The notes under the pieces: model-generated | What the model was told of the DNA's origin: nothing | What the model saw: only the letters and a program-made list of their open reading frames with translations | Databases searched by the model: none | Assembly (NCBI GenBank): GCA_913020625.1 | Contig: CAJVZX010000041.1 | Span: 1 to 6,350, forward strand | Direction of reading: 5' to 3' | Source of the DNA: an uncultured Pelagibacterales bacterium | GTDB lineage: Bacteria; Pseudomonadota; Alphaproteobacteria; Pelagibacterales; Pelagibacteraceae | Length of the DNA stretch: 6,350 bases | Position numbers and translations under genes: made by a program | In this document: positions 1-5,887 of the stretch, piece by piece | Layout: the number at the start of each line of letters is the position of its first letter | Position numbering within the stretch: position 1 is the first letter of the stretch

Positions 1-121
1 AAAAAAGAATTTGCCAAAGATTGGCACTTTCAAAGGATTTAACAATTAAGCCTCCAAAACTTAAACAAAAGGCACCTAAGAAAACCAGCAATGGTCCGGG
101 AATTATTTTTATTAATTGCAT
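1..121 (-). CDS. EamA-type (DMT superfamily) permease, N-terminal fragment cut by window edge
   Basis: Reading the minus strand from the ATG at 121-119 gives 40 open codons up to the left edge. The peptide starts MQLIKIIPGPLLVFLGAF and continues into a hydrophobic segment with a GG pair followed by LIVKSFESANLWQILF. A first membrane helix with a small-residue patch, then a short loop with a Trp/Ile/Leu/Phe run before the missing second helix, is the usual start of EamA/RhaT-type transporters. An in-frame stop (TGA at 130-128) lies just upstream, so ATG 121 is the only canonical start in this frame. No clear Shine-Dalgarno precedes it. It is transcribed divergently from the ectoine hydrolase gene. 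The substrate cannot be told from 40 residues, and the protein is not a copy of the complete EamA permease at 1454-2314, whose N-terminus differs. Family call fairly likely; exact subfamily unknown. Confidence 0.6.
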   Translation of the reverse strand, partial: MQLIKIIPGPLLVFLGAFCLSFGGLIVKSFESANLWQILF

Positions 122-185
122 CCAATGTCACTATTATTTTTTAAATCAATTGTCTTGTATAAATGAATAAAAAAATAATTAAATC

Positions 186-210
186 ATTGCCATTATTCAT
201 TATAGACAAT
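186..210. promoter_or_regulatory. Imperfect dyad overlapping a minus-strand -10 in the divergent region
   Basis: The arms ATTGCCATTATT (186-197) and ATTATAGACAAT (199-210) flank the central C at 198. Comparing one arm with the reverse complement of the other gives 8 of 12 matching positions, including the outer ATTG/CAAT. The minus strand carries a perfect TATAAT at 204-199, about 78 bases upstream of the permease ATG at 121, with no good -35 at the usual spacing. A repressor or activator bound here could control both the permease and the ectoine hydrolase. In such AT-rich DNA a dyad of this quality can arise by chance, so this is only a candidate operator/promoter. The rest of 122-237 shows no small gene or hairpin. 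Confidence 0.3.
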
Positions 211-237
211 TTCACAAGATTTAAATAAACCCCAGAT

Positions 238-1404
238 ATGGTTTTCACTAAAGAAGAATATAATTTGCGTTTAATCACGATTAAACAACAGATGAACAAG
301 AAAGCTTTGGATGTTCTTATTATTACCGATCCATCAAATATGAATTACACCACAGGTTATGATGGATGGTCTTTTTATGTCCCTCAAGGAGTTATTATTG
401 CTCTTGATCACGAAGAACCAATATGGTTTGGTCGAATGCAAGACTCTAAAGGAGCTAAAGTTACAACTTTTTTAAAAGAAGAAAATATATTGGGCTATCC
501 TGAAGATCTGATTCAATCACCTCCTCTCCATCCTTATGATTATCTGGTAGATTTTTTAAATAGTAAAAATTGGGCAAATAAAAATATAGGTGTTGAAATG
601 GACAGTTATTATTATTCAGCAGAATGTCATGCAAGATTATTAAATCAATGTCCTAATGCTTCTTTTCATGATGCGTATTTATTAATTAATTGGATACGTC
701 TAATAAAGTCAGATAACGAAATCAAATATATGAAGGATGCCAGCATTCTTACACAAATTGGAATGCAAAGAGCTTATGATTCAATTAAACCTGGAGTTCG
801 TCAAAATCAAGTAGCTGGGAATATTCAACAATCATTGTTATCAGGTAATGAAGATATTGGCGGTGAGTATTCAGGTTTAACTTTAATATTAGCAAGTGGA
901 ATTTCAGCTTCAGCTTCACATCTAACACCTACAGACAAAAAATTTAAGGAGGACGAGGGGACTATAATAGAGTTAAGTGGTGTTAAAAATAGGTACCACT
1001 GTCCATTGTCCCGAACAGTGTATATAGGTAAACCAGATTCAAAAACTCAAGATACATTAAAAATTACTAACGAAGGTATTGAGAGTGCTATAGAAAAAAC
1101 TAAACCAGGAAATACTGCTCATGATGTAGCAGTAGCTTTTTGGGATGTCCTTACAAAATATGGTTTAGAAAAAGACTCTAGATGTGGTTATCCAATAGGA
1201 ATAGGTTATCCTCCTGATTGGGGTGAACATACTTTAAGCATTCGCAAGAATGATATGACTGTTTTGCAGCCAAATACAACTTTTCACTTGATGGCAGGTA
1301 TGTGGATGGATACATGGGGTCTAGAATTAAGTGAGTCAATTCGCGTTACTGAAAATGGATGTGAACTATTTTGTAACTTTTCAAGAAAGTTGCATTTAAT
1401 TTAG
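238..1404 (+). CDS. doeA: Ectoine hydrolase (DoeA/EutD-like), M24 creatinase/aminopeptidase fold
   Basis: DoeA/EutD opens the pyrimidine ring of ectoine to N-acetyl-2,4-diaminobutyrate in the cytoplasm, the first step of ectoine catabolism. The 388 residues match the family's length (about 390-400). Recognised family blocks are DPSNMNYTTGYDGWSFYV (31-48), IGVEMDSYYYSA (117-128), GYPIGIGYPPDWGE (317-330) and the C-terminal TWGLELSESI (359-368). Residues 1-150 form the creatinase-type N-terminal domain and the remainder the pita-bread domain. His228 (SASHLTP) fits the M24 active-site histidine. At the M24 metal positions, E245 and P256 (HCPLSRT) replace the two aspartates, as I recall for metal-free EutD/creatinase-like members. 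The start fits the family N-terminus (FTKEEYNLRL); no strong Shine-Dalgarno is visible. A 49-bp gap on the same strand leads to the EamA permease. The deacetylase partner DoeB/EutE is absent from the window, so a different cyclic or amide substrate remains possible. Confidence 0.82.
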   Translation: MVFTKEEYNLRLITIKQQMNKKALDVLIITDPSNMNYTTGYDGWSFYVPQGVIIALDHEEPIWFGRMQDSKGAKVTTFLKEENILGYPEDLIQSPPLHPYDYLVDFLNSKNWANKNIGVEMDSYYYSAECHARLLNQCPNASFHDAYLLINWIRLIKSDNEIKYMKDASILTQIGMQRAYDSIKPGVRQNQVAGNIQQSLLSGNEDIGGEYSGLTLILASGISASASHLTPTDKKFKEDEGTIIELSGVKNRYHCPLSRTVYIGKPDSKTQDTLKITNEGIESAIEKTKPGNTAHDVAVAFWDVLTKYGLEKDSRCGYPIGIGYPPDWGEHTLSIRKNDMTVLQPNTTFHLMAGMWMDTWGLELSESIRVTENGCELFCNFSRKLHLI

Positions 1405-1453
1405 AAATATTTAAACGCACTCAAATGATTTTAAGGAATAAATAATTTTATTA

Positions 1454-2314
1454 ATGCCTCTTCGAGATCTTGTTTTAGCTATATCTGTACCCTTTTTTTG
1501 GGGGATTGGTTTTGTGATTACCAAACCAGGTATGGAACAATTTCCTCCGATGCTTATTAATGGATTACGTTGGGGATTGACAGGTCTTGTGCTTGTATGG
1601 TGGTTTCCAATACCAAAAAAATATTTAAAAAAATTATTATTAATTTCATTTGTAGGTTGCACTGTCCAATATTCATTAACATTTTCGGGTTTAAACATGA
1701 TTGACGCTTCTTCAGCAGTACTTTTGGTTCAATTTGAAGTTCCCTTTGGTATTTTGATTGCTTATTTTTTTTTAAAAGAAAGACCTAGCAAAAAAAATAT
1801 TCTTGGGCTTCTTATTGCATTTGTTGGTGTAGTAATTTTATCTGGAGCTCCAAATCTTCTAGGTAAAGCAATGGGAATTTTTTTAGTTTTAAGCGGTGCT
1901 TTTACTTGGTCTGCAGGACAAATTATTGCAAAACCAGTCAGTGAGAAACTTAATGGTGTTATTCTTACAGCTTGGATTGGAATATTGGCTGGACCACAAT
2001 TAATTATTGCTTCTCAATTTTTTGAAGGCGATGTTTTGAATAATATTATTACAGCTGATTATAAAGCTTGGCTCATAGTTTTATATTTAGGTCTATTAAT
2101 GAATGTATTAGGTTACAGTACTTGGTATTATGTATTAGGTCGTTATCCAGTAAATAAAGTTCTCCCGGTTATGCTATTACTTCCAATAACAGGCGTTTTA
2201 TCAGCCATGATTTTTCTTGGAGAGAGACCAGATTTAAAAGTATTTATAGGAGGTTTTATTATTCTAGTTGGAGTTGGTATGATTTTACTTGGGAAAATAG
2301 AAAAAAAATCTTAA
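1454..2314 (+). CDS. EamA-family (DMT superfamily) inner-membrane permease
   Basis: This 286-residue protein has the ten-helix, two-repeat layout of EamA transporters. Predicted helices lie near residues 6-24, 33-50, 61-79, 86-106, 115-131, 138-156, 168-187, 205-225, 235-255 and 262-280. Characteristic pieces are MPLRDLVLAISVPFFWGIGF at the N-terminus, the FLKERPSKKNILGLLIAFVG segment ending the first repeat (106-125) and FLGERPDLKVFIGGFIILVG (254-273) at the equivalent place in the second repeat. Such permeases move amino acids or other small metabolites, often outward; the substrate is not predictable here. Its position 49 bp after the ectoine hydrolase suggests cotranscription and a role with that enzyme's substrate or product. 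An AAGGA at 1433-1437 is 16 bases from ATG 1454, further than usual. It is 7 bases from an in-frame ATT at 1445, but MPLRDL is the expected family start, so ATG is kept. The gene ends 4 bp from the convergent DUF3726-like gene. Confidence 0.85.
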   Translation: MPLRDLVLAISVPFFWGIGFVITKPGMEQFPPMLINGLRWGLTGLVLVWWFPIPKKYLKKLLLISFVGCTVQYSLTFSGLNMIDASSAVLLVQFEVPFGILIAYFFLKERPSKKNILGLLIAFVGVVILSGAPNLLGKAMGIFLVLSGAFTWSAGQIIAKPVSEKLNGVILTAWIGILAGPQLIIASQFFEGDVLNNIITADYKAWLIVLYLGLLMNVLGYSTWYYVLGRYPVNKVLPVMLLLPITGVLSAMIFLGERPDLKVFIGGFIILVGVGMILLGKIEKKS

Positions 2315-2318
2315 TTGT

Positions 2319-3041
2319 CTAATCATTGTCATCTCCTCCTCCCGCACCTTTTTGTCTTGATTCTTCTGATTCAGGCACAAAAGTCCTATGGGCTAATTTA
2401 GATATAATTTTCCAATCATCTGCATTTGGATTTAAAGATTTTTCAAGACATTGTTGTTTAAATTTAGCATTAATTTCATATTCAATTTTATGAAAATTAA
2501 ATTTTTCAATTTTAGAAGATTTTTTGTTTGTAGAAAATTGCAAAAATACTTGCTTTTTAAGTGGAACAATTTTACTTTTTAATTCTCCCACTAATGTTTT
2601 ATTTTTTATAATCTTTATTCCTATAGTTTTATTTTTATCATTTTTCCAACAAGCACTTACAAAGTCTAATTTTTCTGAAAGTCTTTGAGCTAATGGAATG
2701 AGAAATATAGGATCTATACAATTATTTAATATAATTTTTATATAATGATTTTTTTTTGTCTCTTGATAAAAATAATCAAACAAACCAGGCCCTTTCATTA
2801 GTAAGGATGAGTGATCAATATTAATTAATGATGAGGATTTAATTTTTTCTAAATCAATTTTAGCATCAAACTTTTTGTCTATTTTTTTTGATAGTTTAGC
2901 TAATTTTTTTATTCCCTGAAACCTATAAAGTTCCAACCACGTAGTCATAAAAGCAGCATCTTCATCAGCTCCGAAAGGAAAACCCATACCGTTAAAAGCT
3001 CTTAGGCTTGTAATATAGATTTCATAATAAGAAAAATTCAC
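2319..3041 (-). CDS. DUF3726-like protein of unknown function
   Basis: This is a 240-residue, lysine- and isoleucine-rich soluble protein with no signal peptide or membrane helix. The N-terminus, SYYEIYITSLRAFNGMGFPF (4-23) followed by GADEDAAFMTTWLE (24-37), matches the pattern I recall for DUF3726 proteins: S-x-x-E, an R/A-rich helix, GxxxG, then A-E/D-E/D-A and a conserved Trp. The tail, TFVPESEESRQKGAGGGDDND (220-240), fits that family's end (VP-S-E-SR--GAG----DND). The start is GTG (3041-3039); it is chosen because it places the conserved SxxE block at the N-terminus, although no Shine-Dalgarno is visible. The gene follows the 565-residue gene by 3 bp, so translational coupling is likely. 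The biochemical role is unknown. A conserved short acidic/Gly C-terminus suggests a functional tail or interface, which is an inference. The assignment rests on recall of the family pattern, not a search. Confidence 0.68.
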   Translation of the reverse strand: MNFSYYEIYITSLRAFNGMGFPFGADEDAAFMTTWLELYRFQGIKKLAKLSKKIDKKFDAKIDLEKIKSSSLINIDHSSLLMKGPGLFDYFYQETKKNHYIKIILNNCIDPIFLIPLAQRLSEKLDFVSACWKNDKNKTIGIKIIKNKTLVGELKSKIVPLKKQVFLQFSTNKKSSKIEKFNFHKIEYEINAKFKQQCLEKSLNPNADDWKIISKLAHRTFVPESEESRQKGAGGGDDND

Positions 3042-3044
3042 AAT

Positions 3045-4742
3045 TTAGTGATATGAATTCATAGTTGCAAATCCCCAATCTTCAACACTATTTTGATTAA
3101 GATCATTATAAAATGGAGCTCCAGGAAAAAAACTTACTCGAACCCATCTATCTGATTTTGGGTCATATCGAGAAGCACCAAAAAAAGACAATTTAAAACG
3201 CAGCATATTGATAGGCCTAACAGTTTTAGCAAGAATATTATCTCTTATTTCACCATATTTAAAATTTGCTAAAGTTTGAATGCGACGAACGATGCCTCTA
3301 TACTCAGGATATAAAAGTAAGAACTCTGCTATTGTTAAAGAGAGGATTTGCTTATCTAGATTATTAATAAACTTATATAAATCATTAACCATTTTACCAA
3401 TCCCAAGAGGTTGTTCTAAACTTGCTCCTGGTTCGTTATATCGTTCACCTAACCTTGGTTCTAATTTTTCCTCTGAGACATACCAGAATAGATAAGTATT
3501 ATCTTTTTTATTAAAGTTAATGTTAATTGCCCAATTGTAATTTTTTTTAATCATTTGATTTAGTTCATCAACTTTAGAATCAGAATCTATAAATAAATCA
3601 TCTGATATAGACATATCTTCAGCTAGTGGATCTGTAATATTAGGATATAATTCTAATATTTGAACTTTCACTATTTCTTGTACATCAAAACAAACATTGA
3701 TTTTAGCAAAGGTAATAATATCGTTCCAATTAAAACTTGCAGGAGATTTATTTTTTATTGTTTTACAAAATTTAATTATTTTTTTTATATCTTTATAGGA
3801 TTTTTTATTTTTTTCTTTTTGTAATTTATCATACGTTAATACTTCATTGAGATAAGTTTGAGCTTTAAGTAACAATATTAAATATTTTTCAAATCTATTA
3901 TTTTCAATAGATGTAATTTGTTTAATTTTTTTTAAAGCATTTTCAAATTGATTTATCCATTTATGTATAAGTTTTGGATGTTTAATTACGAAGGGAGCCA
4001 TTCCCAAACCAGTAGAATTTCCAATTCCTAAATGTTGTTTAATATTCTTTTTTAGTTTTACTGCTTTTTTAGGATTACGATGGAAAGCGATATGTTCTAC
4101 TAAATGAACACTAAATTCACGTACTAAATATACAGCTAACATCTCAGCTCTAAACGGTTGATTAAAATGAGTAACATTTTCTGTTCTCATGAAATCTGAA
4201 AGACCAAATTTCCCACTTCCATACACAGCGGTAGTTCGCAAAAGATACCCTACATCATTTATATCTCGAATTTCAGGTTGTAAGCCTTTTGACAATGAAC
4301 AAACAACTTTTTCAAAAAGTCTGATACTTTTATTAGCTCTACTTATTACTAATTCTTTGGAAGAGTTTCTTCCAGCTTCTTGTAAAGGAATATTAGTTTT
4401 TAATCGCTCAAAATCCTTTGTTGATATTTTTCCAATAAGGAGAGCATAAGATGTATCCCATTTTTCTGCTATAACCCTATCACTTCGTTCACCTTCATCA
4501 ATATACTGTGAAAAACATATTAAGGAATATAACTGTTTTGTTATTTTAACTTCGTAAATAGCGCACCCATAGCCATCTTTATCTAGTTCAAATCTAACTC
4601 TATCAATGTGCCAATTTTCTTTAACCATCCTACGAAGCATACTTCTGGAAAAACTTAATCTGGATGGATACCGGCACCCCATTCTCTCAAGCGACATCAT
4701 ATCTGAAGGAAAAATATTTTTTTTAGATGGTTTTTGTAACAT
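3045..4742 (-). CDS. Conserved large protein of unknown function, partner of the DUF3726-like gene
   Basis: This is a 565-residue soluble protein with no signal peptide, membrane helices or recognised nucleotide-binding motif. I recognise it as a conserved proteobacterial hypothetical type that sits beside DUF3726 genes, from recall only. Distinctive blocks are FPSDMMSLERMG (11-22), RSDRVIAEKWDTSYAL (86-101), LQEAGRNSSKELVISRANKS (120-139), LLRTTAVYGSGKFGLSDF (167-184), the PFRAEMLAVYLVREF helix (196-210), GIGNSTGLGMAPF (239-251), YVSEEKLEPRLGERYNEPGA (421-440) and LSFFGASRYDPKS (518-530). A Lys-rich, probably helical and less conserved stretch spans about 262-335. The Arg/Glu-rich invariant blocks and the Gly-rich GIGNSTGLGMAPF loop suggest an enzyme or a ligand-binding complex subunit, but no reaction can be named. 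ATG 4742 places FPSDMMS near residue 11; no Shine-Dalgarno is seen. It leads the minus-strand unit and diverges from the M19 gene across 65 bp. Confidence 0.8.
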   Translation of the reverse strand: MLQKPSKKNIFPSDMMSLERMGCRYPSRLSFSRSMLRRMVKENWHIDRVRFELDKDGYGCAIYEVKITKQLYSLICFSQYIDEGERSDRVIAEKWDTSYALLIGKISTKDFERLKTNIPLQEAGRNSSKELVISRANKSIRLFEKVVCSLSKGLQPEIRDINDVGYLLRTTAVYGSGKFGLSDFMRTENVTHFNQPFRAEMLAVYLVREFSVHLVEHIAFHRNPKKAVKLKKNIKQHLGIGNSTGLGMAPFVIKHPKLIHKWINQFENALKKIKQITSIENNRFEKYLILLLKAQTYLNEVLTYDKLQKEKNKKSYKDIKKIIKFCKTIKNKSPASFNWNDIITFAKINVCFDVQEIVKVQILELYPNITDPLAEDMSISDDLFIDSDSKVDELNQMIKKNYNWAININFNKKDNTYLFWYVSEEKLEPRLGERYNEPGASLEQPLGIGKMVNDLYKFINNLDKQILSLTIAEFLLLYPEYRGIVRRIQTLANFKYGEIRDNILAKTVRPINMLRFKLSFFGASRYDPKSDRWVRVSFFPGAPFYNDLNQNSVEDWGFATMNSYH

Positions 4743-4751
4743 TGTAATAGG

Positions 4752-4766
4752 TTATATATATATAAT
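4752..4766. promoter_or_regulatory. AT-only palindrome with plus-strand -10 TATAAT in the divergent region
   Basis: Positions 4752-4765 read TTATATATATATAA, a perfect 14-bp palindrome. A perfect plus-strand TATAAT at 4761-4766 overlaps its right edge. Transcription starting near 4773 would leave a leader of about 35 bases for the M19 gene. No good -35 lies at 16-18 bp; the best TTGTAA (4734-4739) is 21 bp away. A second TATAAT (4790-4795) is too close to the ribosome binding site to be the main promoter. The whole 65-bp gap (4743-4807) is nearly pure A/T and must also hold the minus-strand promoter, which cannot be singled out. Confidence 0.35.
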
Positions 4767-4796
4767 AAAATAGTTTAAATATTTATTACTATAATT

Positions 4797-4800
4797 AAGG
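4797..4800 (+). promoter_or_regulatory. Ribosome binding site of the M19-like gene
   Basis: AAGG ends 7 bases before the ATG at 4808, ideal spacing. It supports this start, which also puts the IIDG block at residue 10 as expected for the family. Confidence 0.6.
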
Positions 4801-4807
4801 TTTCATA

Positions 4808-5794
4808 ATGAAAGAACAGTTTAAAAATCAAATTATTATTGATGGTTTGCAATACTGCAATTGGAACAGAGAAATTTTTGAAGATTTGTGGAGAGGCGGG
4901 TTAACGGCTGTTCATGCAACTCTTGTATATTGGGAAAACACAGAAGAATCTTTTAAAAAAATAGATAAATGGAATGACCTTTTTATTCAACATAAAGATA
5001 TCATATGTCATGCTCATAATACACGAGATATTATTGAAGCAAAAAAAAATAACAAAGTTGCAATAATTTTTGGTTTTCAAAATTCTGCACCTATAGCAAA
5101 CGATATTTTTCTATTAGAAAAATTTTTTTCAAGAGGACTTCGGTTTATGCAATTGACATATAATAATCAAACTCCTCTGGCTGGAGGTTGTTTTGAACCA
5201 AATGATTCTGGTGTTAGTAGATTTGGGCATGCAGTTATTGAGGAAATGAATCGTTTGGGCATGATAGTTGATTTGAGCCATGCGGGCAGACAAACTTGTT
5301 TGGATGCAATTAGCCTTTCATCAAAACCAGTTGCTATCTCTCATGCCAATCCTCAATTTTTTCATAAATCAATAAGAAATATTGATGAAGAAGTTTTAAA
5401 AAATTTAGCCAAGAAAGATGGATTTATTGGATTAAGTTTATATCCTCTTCATTTAAAAAACCATGGAGATTGTACGTTAGAAGAATTTTGTATGATGGTA
5501 CACCAACTTGTTGGTATGATTGGGATTGACCATGTTGGGATTGGTAGTGATCTTTGTAAAAATTGGCCTGATGAAGTAGTAATGTGGATGAGAAACGGGA
5601 AATGGACAAAGAAAAAAGATTATGGAGAATCAACTAATAAAGATACTTCTTGGCCAAAACAGCCAGCCTGGTTTGAAAAAGGGAGTGATATAATAAACAT
5701 ATTTAATGGCTTAGTAAAAAGTGGGATGAATGAAAATGATGCATTTAAAATTCTCGGATCTAATTGGCTAGAGTTTATGAAGGAACACTTTTAA
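4808..5794 (+). CDS. Peptidase M19 (membrane/renal dipeptidase)-like hydrolase with half of the zinc site altered
   Basis: The 328 residues span a full bacterial M19 TIM-barrel without signal peptide, so a cytoplasmic amidohydrolase-type protein is expected. Conserved M19 positions are His158 (VDLSHAG), His179 (AISHANP), Arg190 (IRNIDEEVL) and Asp248 (GIGSDLC), matching human renal dipeptidase H198, H219, R230 and D288. Three other ligands are changed: the HxD motif after IIDG is LQY (His to Leu14, Asp to Tyr16), and the bridging Glu of GxEGG is Gln91 (FGFQNS). The substrate-binding His152 equivalent is Tyr118 (LTYNNQ). The frame is intact, and I recall homologues sharing DGLQ and GFQN, so this looks like a distinct subfamily, not decay. 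The C-terminal part carries WMRNGKWTKKKDYG (260-273), also subfamily-like. A classic dipeptidase activity is doubtful; hydrolysis of an amide in a small modified amino acid is an inference. It diverges from the two unknown genes and precedes the ABC transporter gene by 93 bp. Confidence 0.82.
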   Translation: MKEQFKNQIIIDGLQYCNWNREIFEDLWRGGLTAVHATLVYWENTEESFKKIDKWNDLFIQHKDIICHAHNTRDIIEAKKNNKVAIIFGFQNSAPIANDIFLLEKFFSRGLRFMQLTYNNQTPLAGGCFEPNDSGVSRFGHAVIEEMNRLGMIVDLSHAGRQTCLDAISLSSKPVAISHANPQFFHKSIRNIDEEVLKNLAKKDGFIGLSLYPLHLKNHGDCTLEEFCMMVHQLVGMIGIDHVGIGSDLCKNWPDEVVMWMRNGKWTKKKDYGESTNKDTSWPKQPAWFEKGSDIINIFNGLVKSGMNENDAFKILGSNWLEFMKEHF

Positions 5795-5829
5795 AATTGA
5801 TTTTTTCAGATATACTATCTATTCTTAAC

Positions 5830-5869
5830 TTGACATAGTTTGCAGGCTTGCATTACCTGCGATTATAAA
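5830..5869 (+). promoter_or_regulatory. Candidate promoter of the ABC transporter gene
   Basis: A consensus -35 TTGACA lies at 5830-5835, but the hexamer 17 bp on (TTACCT) is a poor -10. A better -10, TATAAA (5864-5869), pairs at 18 bp with the weaker TTGCAG (5840-5845). The second arrangement would start transcription near 5876, giving a leader of only about 12 bases. A TATACT at 5811-5816 is a further -10 candidate without a good -35. No intrinsic terminator separates the M19 gene from this region, so read-through is also possible. Confidence 0.35.
5842..5860. repeat. Inverted repeat GCAGG-N9-CCTGC, candidate operator
   Basis: GCAGG (5842-5846) and CCTGC (5856-5860) form a perfect 5-bp dyad around a 9-base spacer. 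It is conspicuous because it is a G/C-rich island in a strongly A/T-rich gap. The same stretch holds a direct TTGCA repeat (5840-5844 and 5848-5852). It is not followed by a T-run on either strand, so a terminator is unlikely. Lying between the candidate -35 and -10 elements, it is well placed for a repressor. Confidence 0.42.
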
Positions 5870-5875
5870 TTTAAC

Positions 5876-5881
5876 AAAGGA
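5876..5881 (+). promoter_or_regulatory. Ribosome binding site fixing the TTG start of the ABC ATPase
   Basis: AAAGGA ends 6 bases before TTG 5888. The in-frame codon at 5882-5884 is TGA, so the start cannot lie further upstream. The nearby ATG at 5881 is in another frame that soon stops. Together these make TTG the best start. Confidence 0.65.
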
Positions 5882-5887
5882 TGAATT

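Noticed and set aside
1411..1698. Open minus-strand frame of 95 codons
   Set aside because: It overlaps the start of the EamA gene antisense, has no family-like composition or ribosome binding site, and is explained as a shadow frame.
1765..1773. Run of nine T within the EamA gene (and a similar run at 2749-2757 in the DUF3726-like gene), possible phase variation
   Set aside because: Both frames are intact and such runs are expected in DNA this A/T-rich; no repeat-unit structure suggests a switch.
3280..3495. Open plus-strand frame of 71 codons
   Set aside because: It lies antisense within the well-conserved C-terminal part of the 565-residue gene and looks like a shadow frame.
4189..4449. 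Open plus-strand frame of 86 codons
   Set aside because: It is antisense to the most conserved blocks of the 565-residue gene, and its sequence shows no domain.
5424..5633. Open minus-strand frame of 69 codons
   Set aside because: It is antisense within the M19-like gene, with no plausible promoter or ribosome binding site.
4808..5794. M19-like gene as a pseudogene because zinc ligands are missing
   Set aside because: The frame is full length, has a good ribosome binding site and keeps the other four key residues; the changes look like those of a subfamily.
5842..5860. GCAGG/CCTGC hairpin as an intrinsic terminator of the M19 gene
   Set aside because: The stem is only 5 bp with a 9-base loop and is not followed by a T-run on either strand.
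5840..5860. Sigma-54 promoter suggested by TTGCA repeats
   Set aside because: The GG and GC pairs do not fall at the required 10-base spacing.
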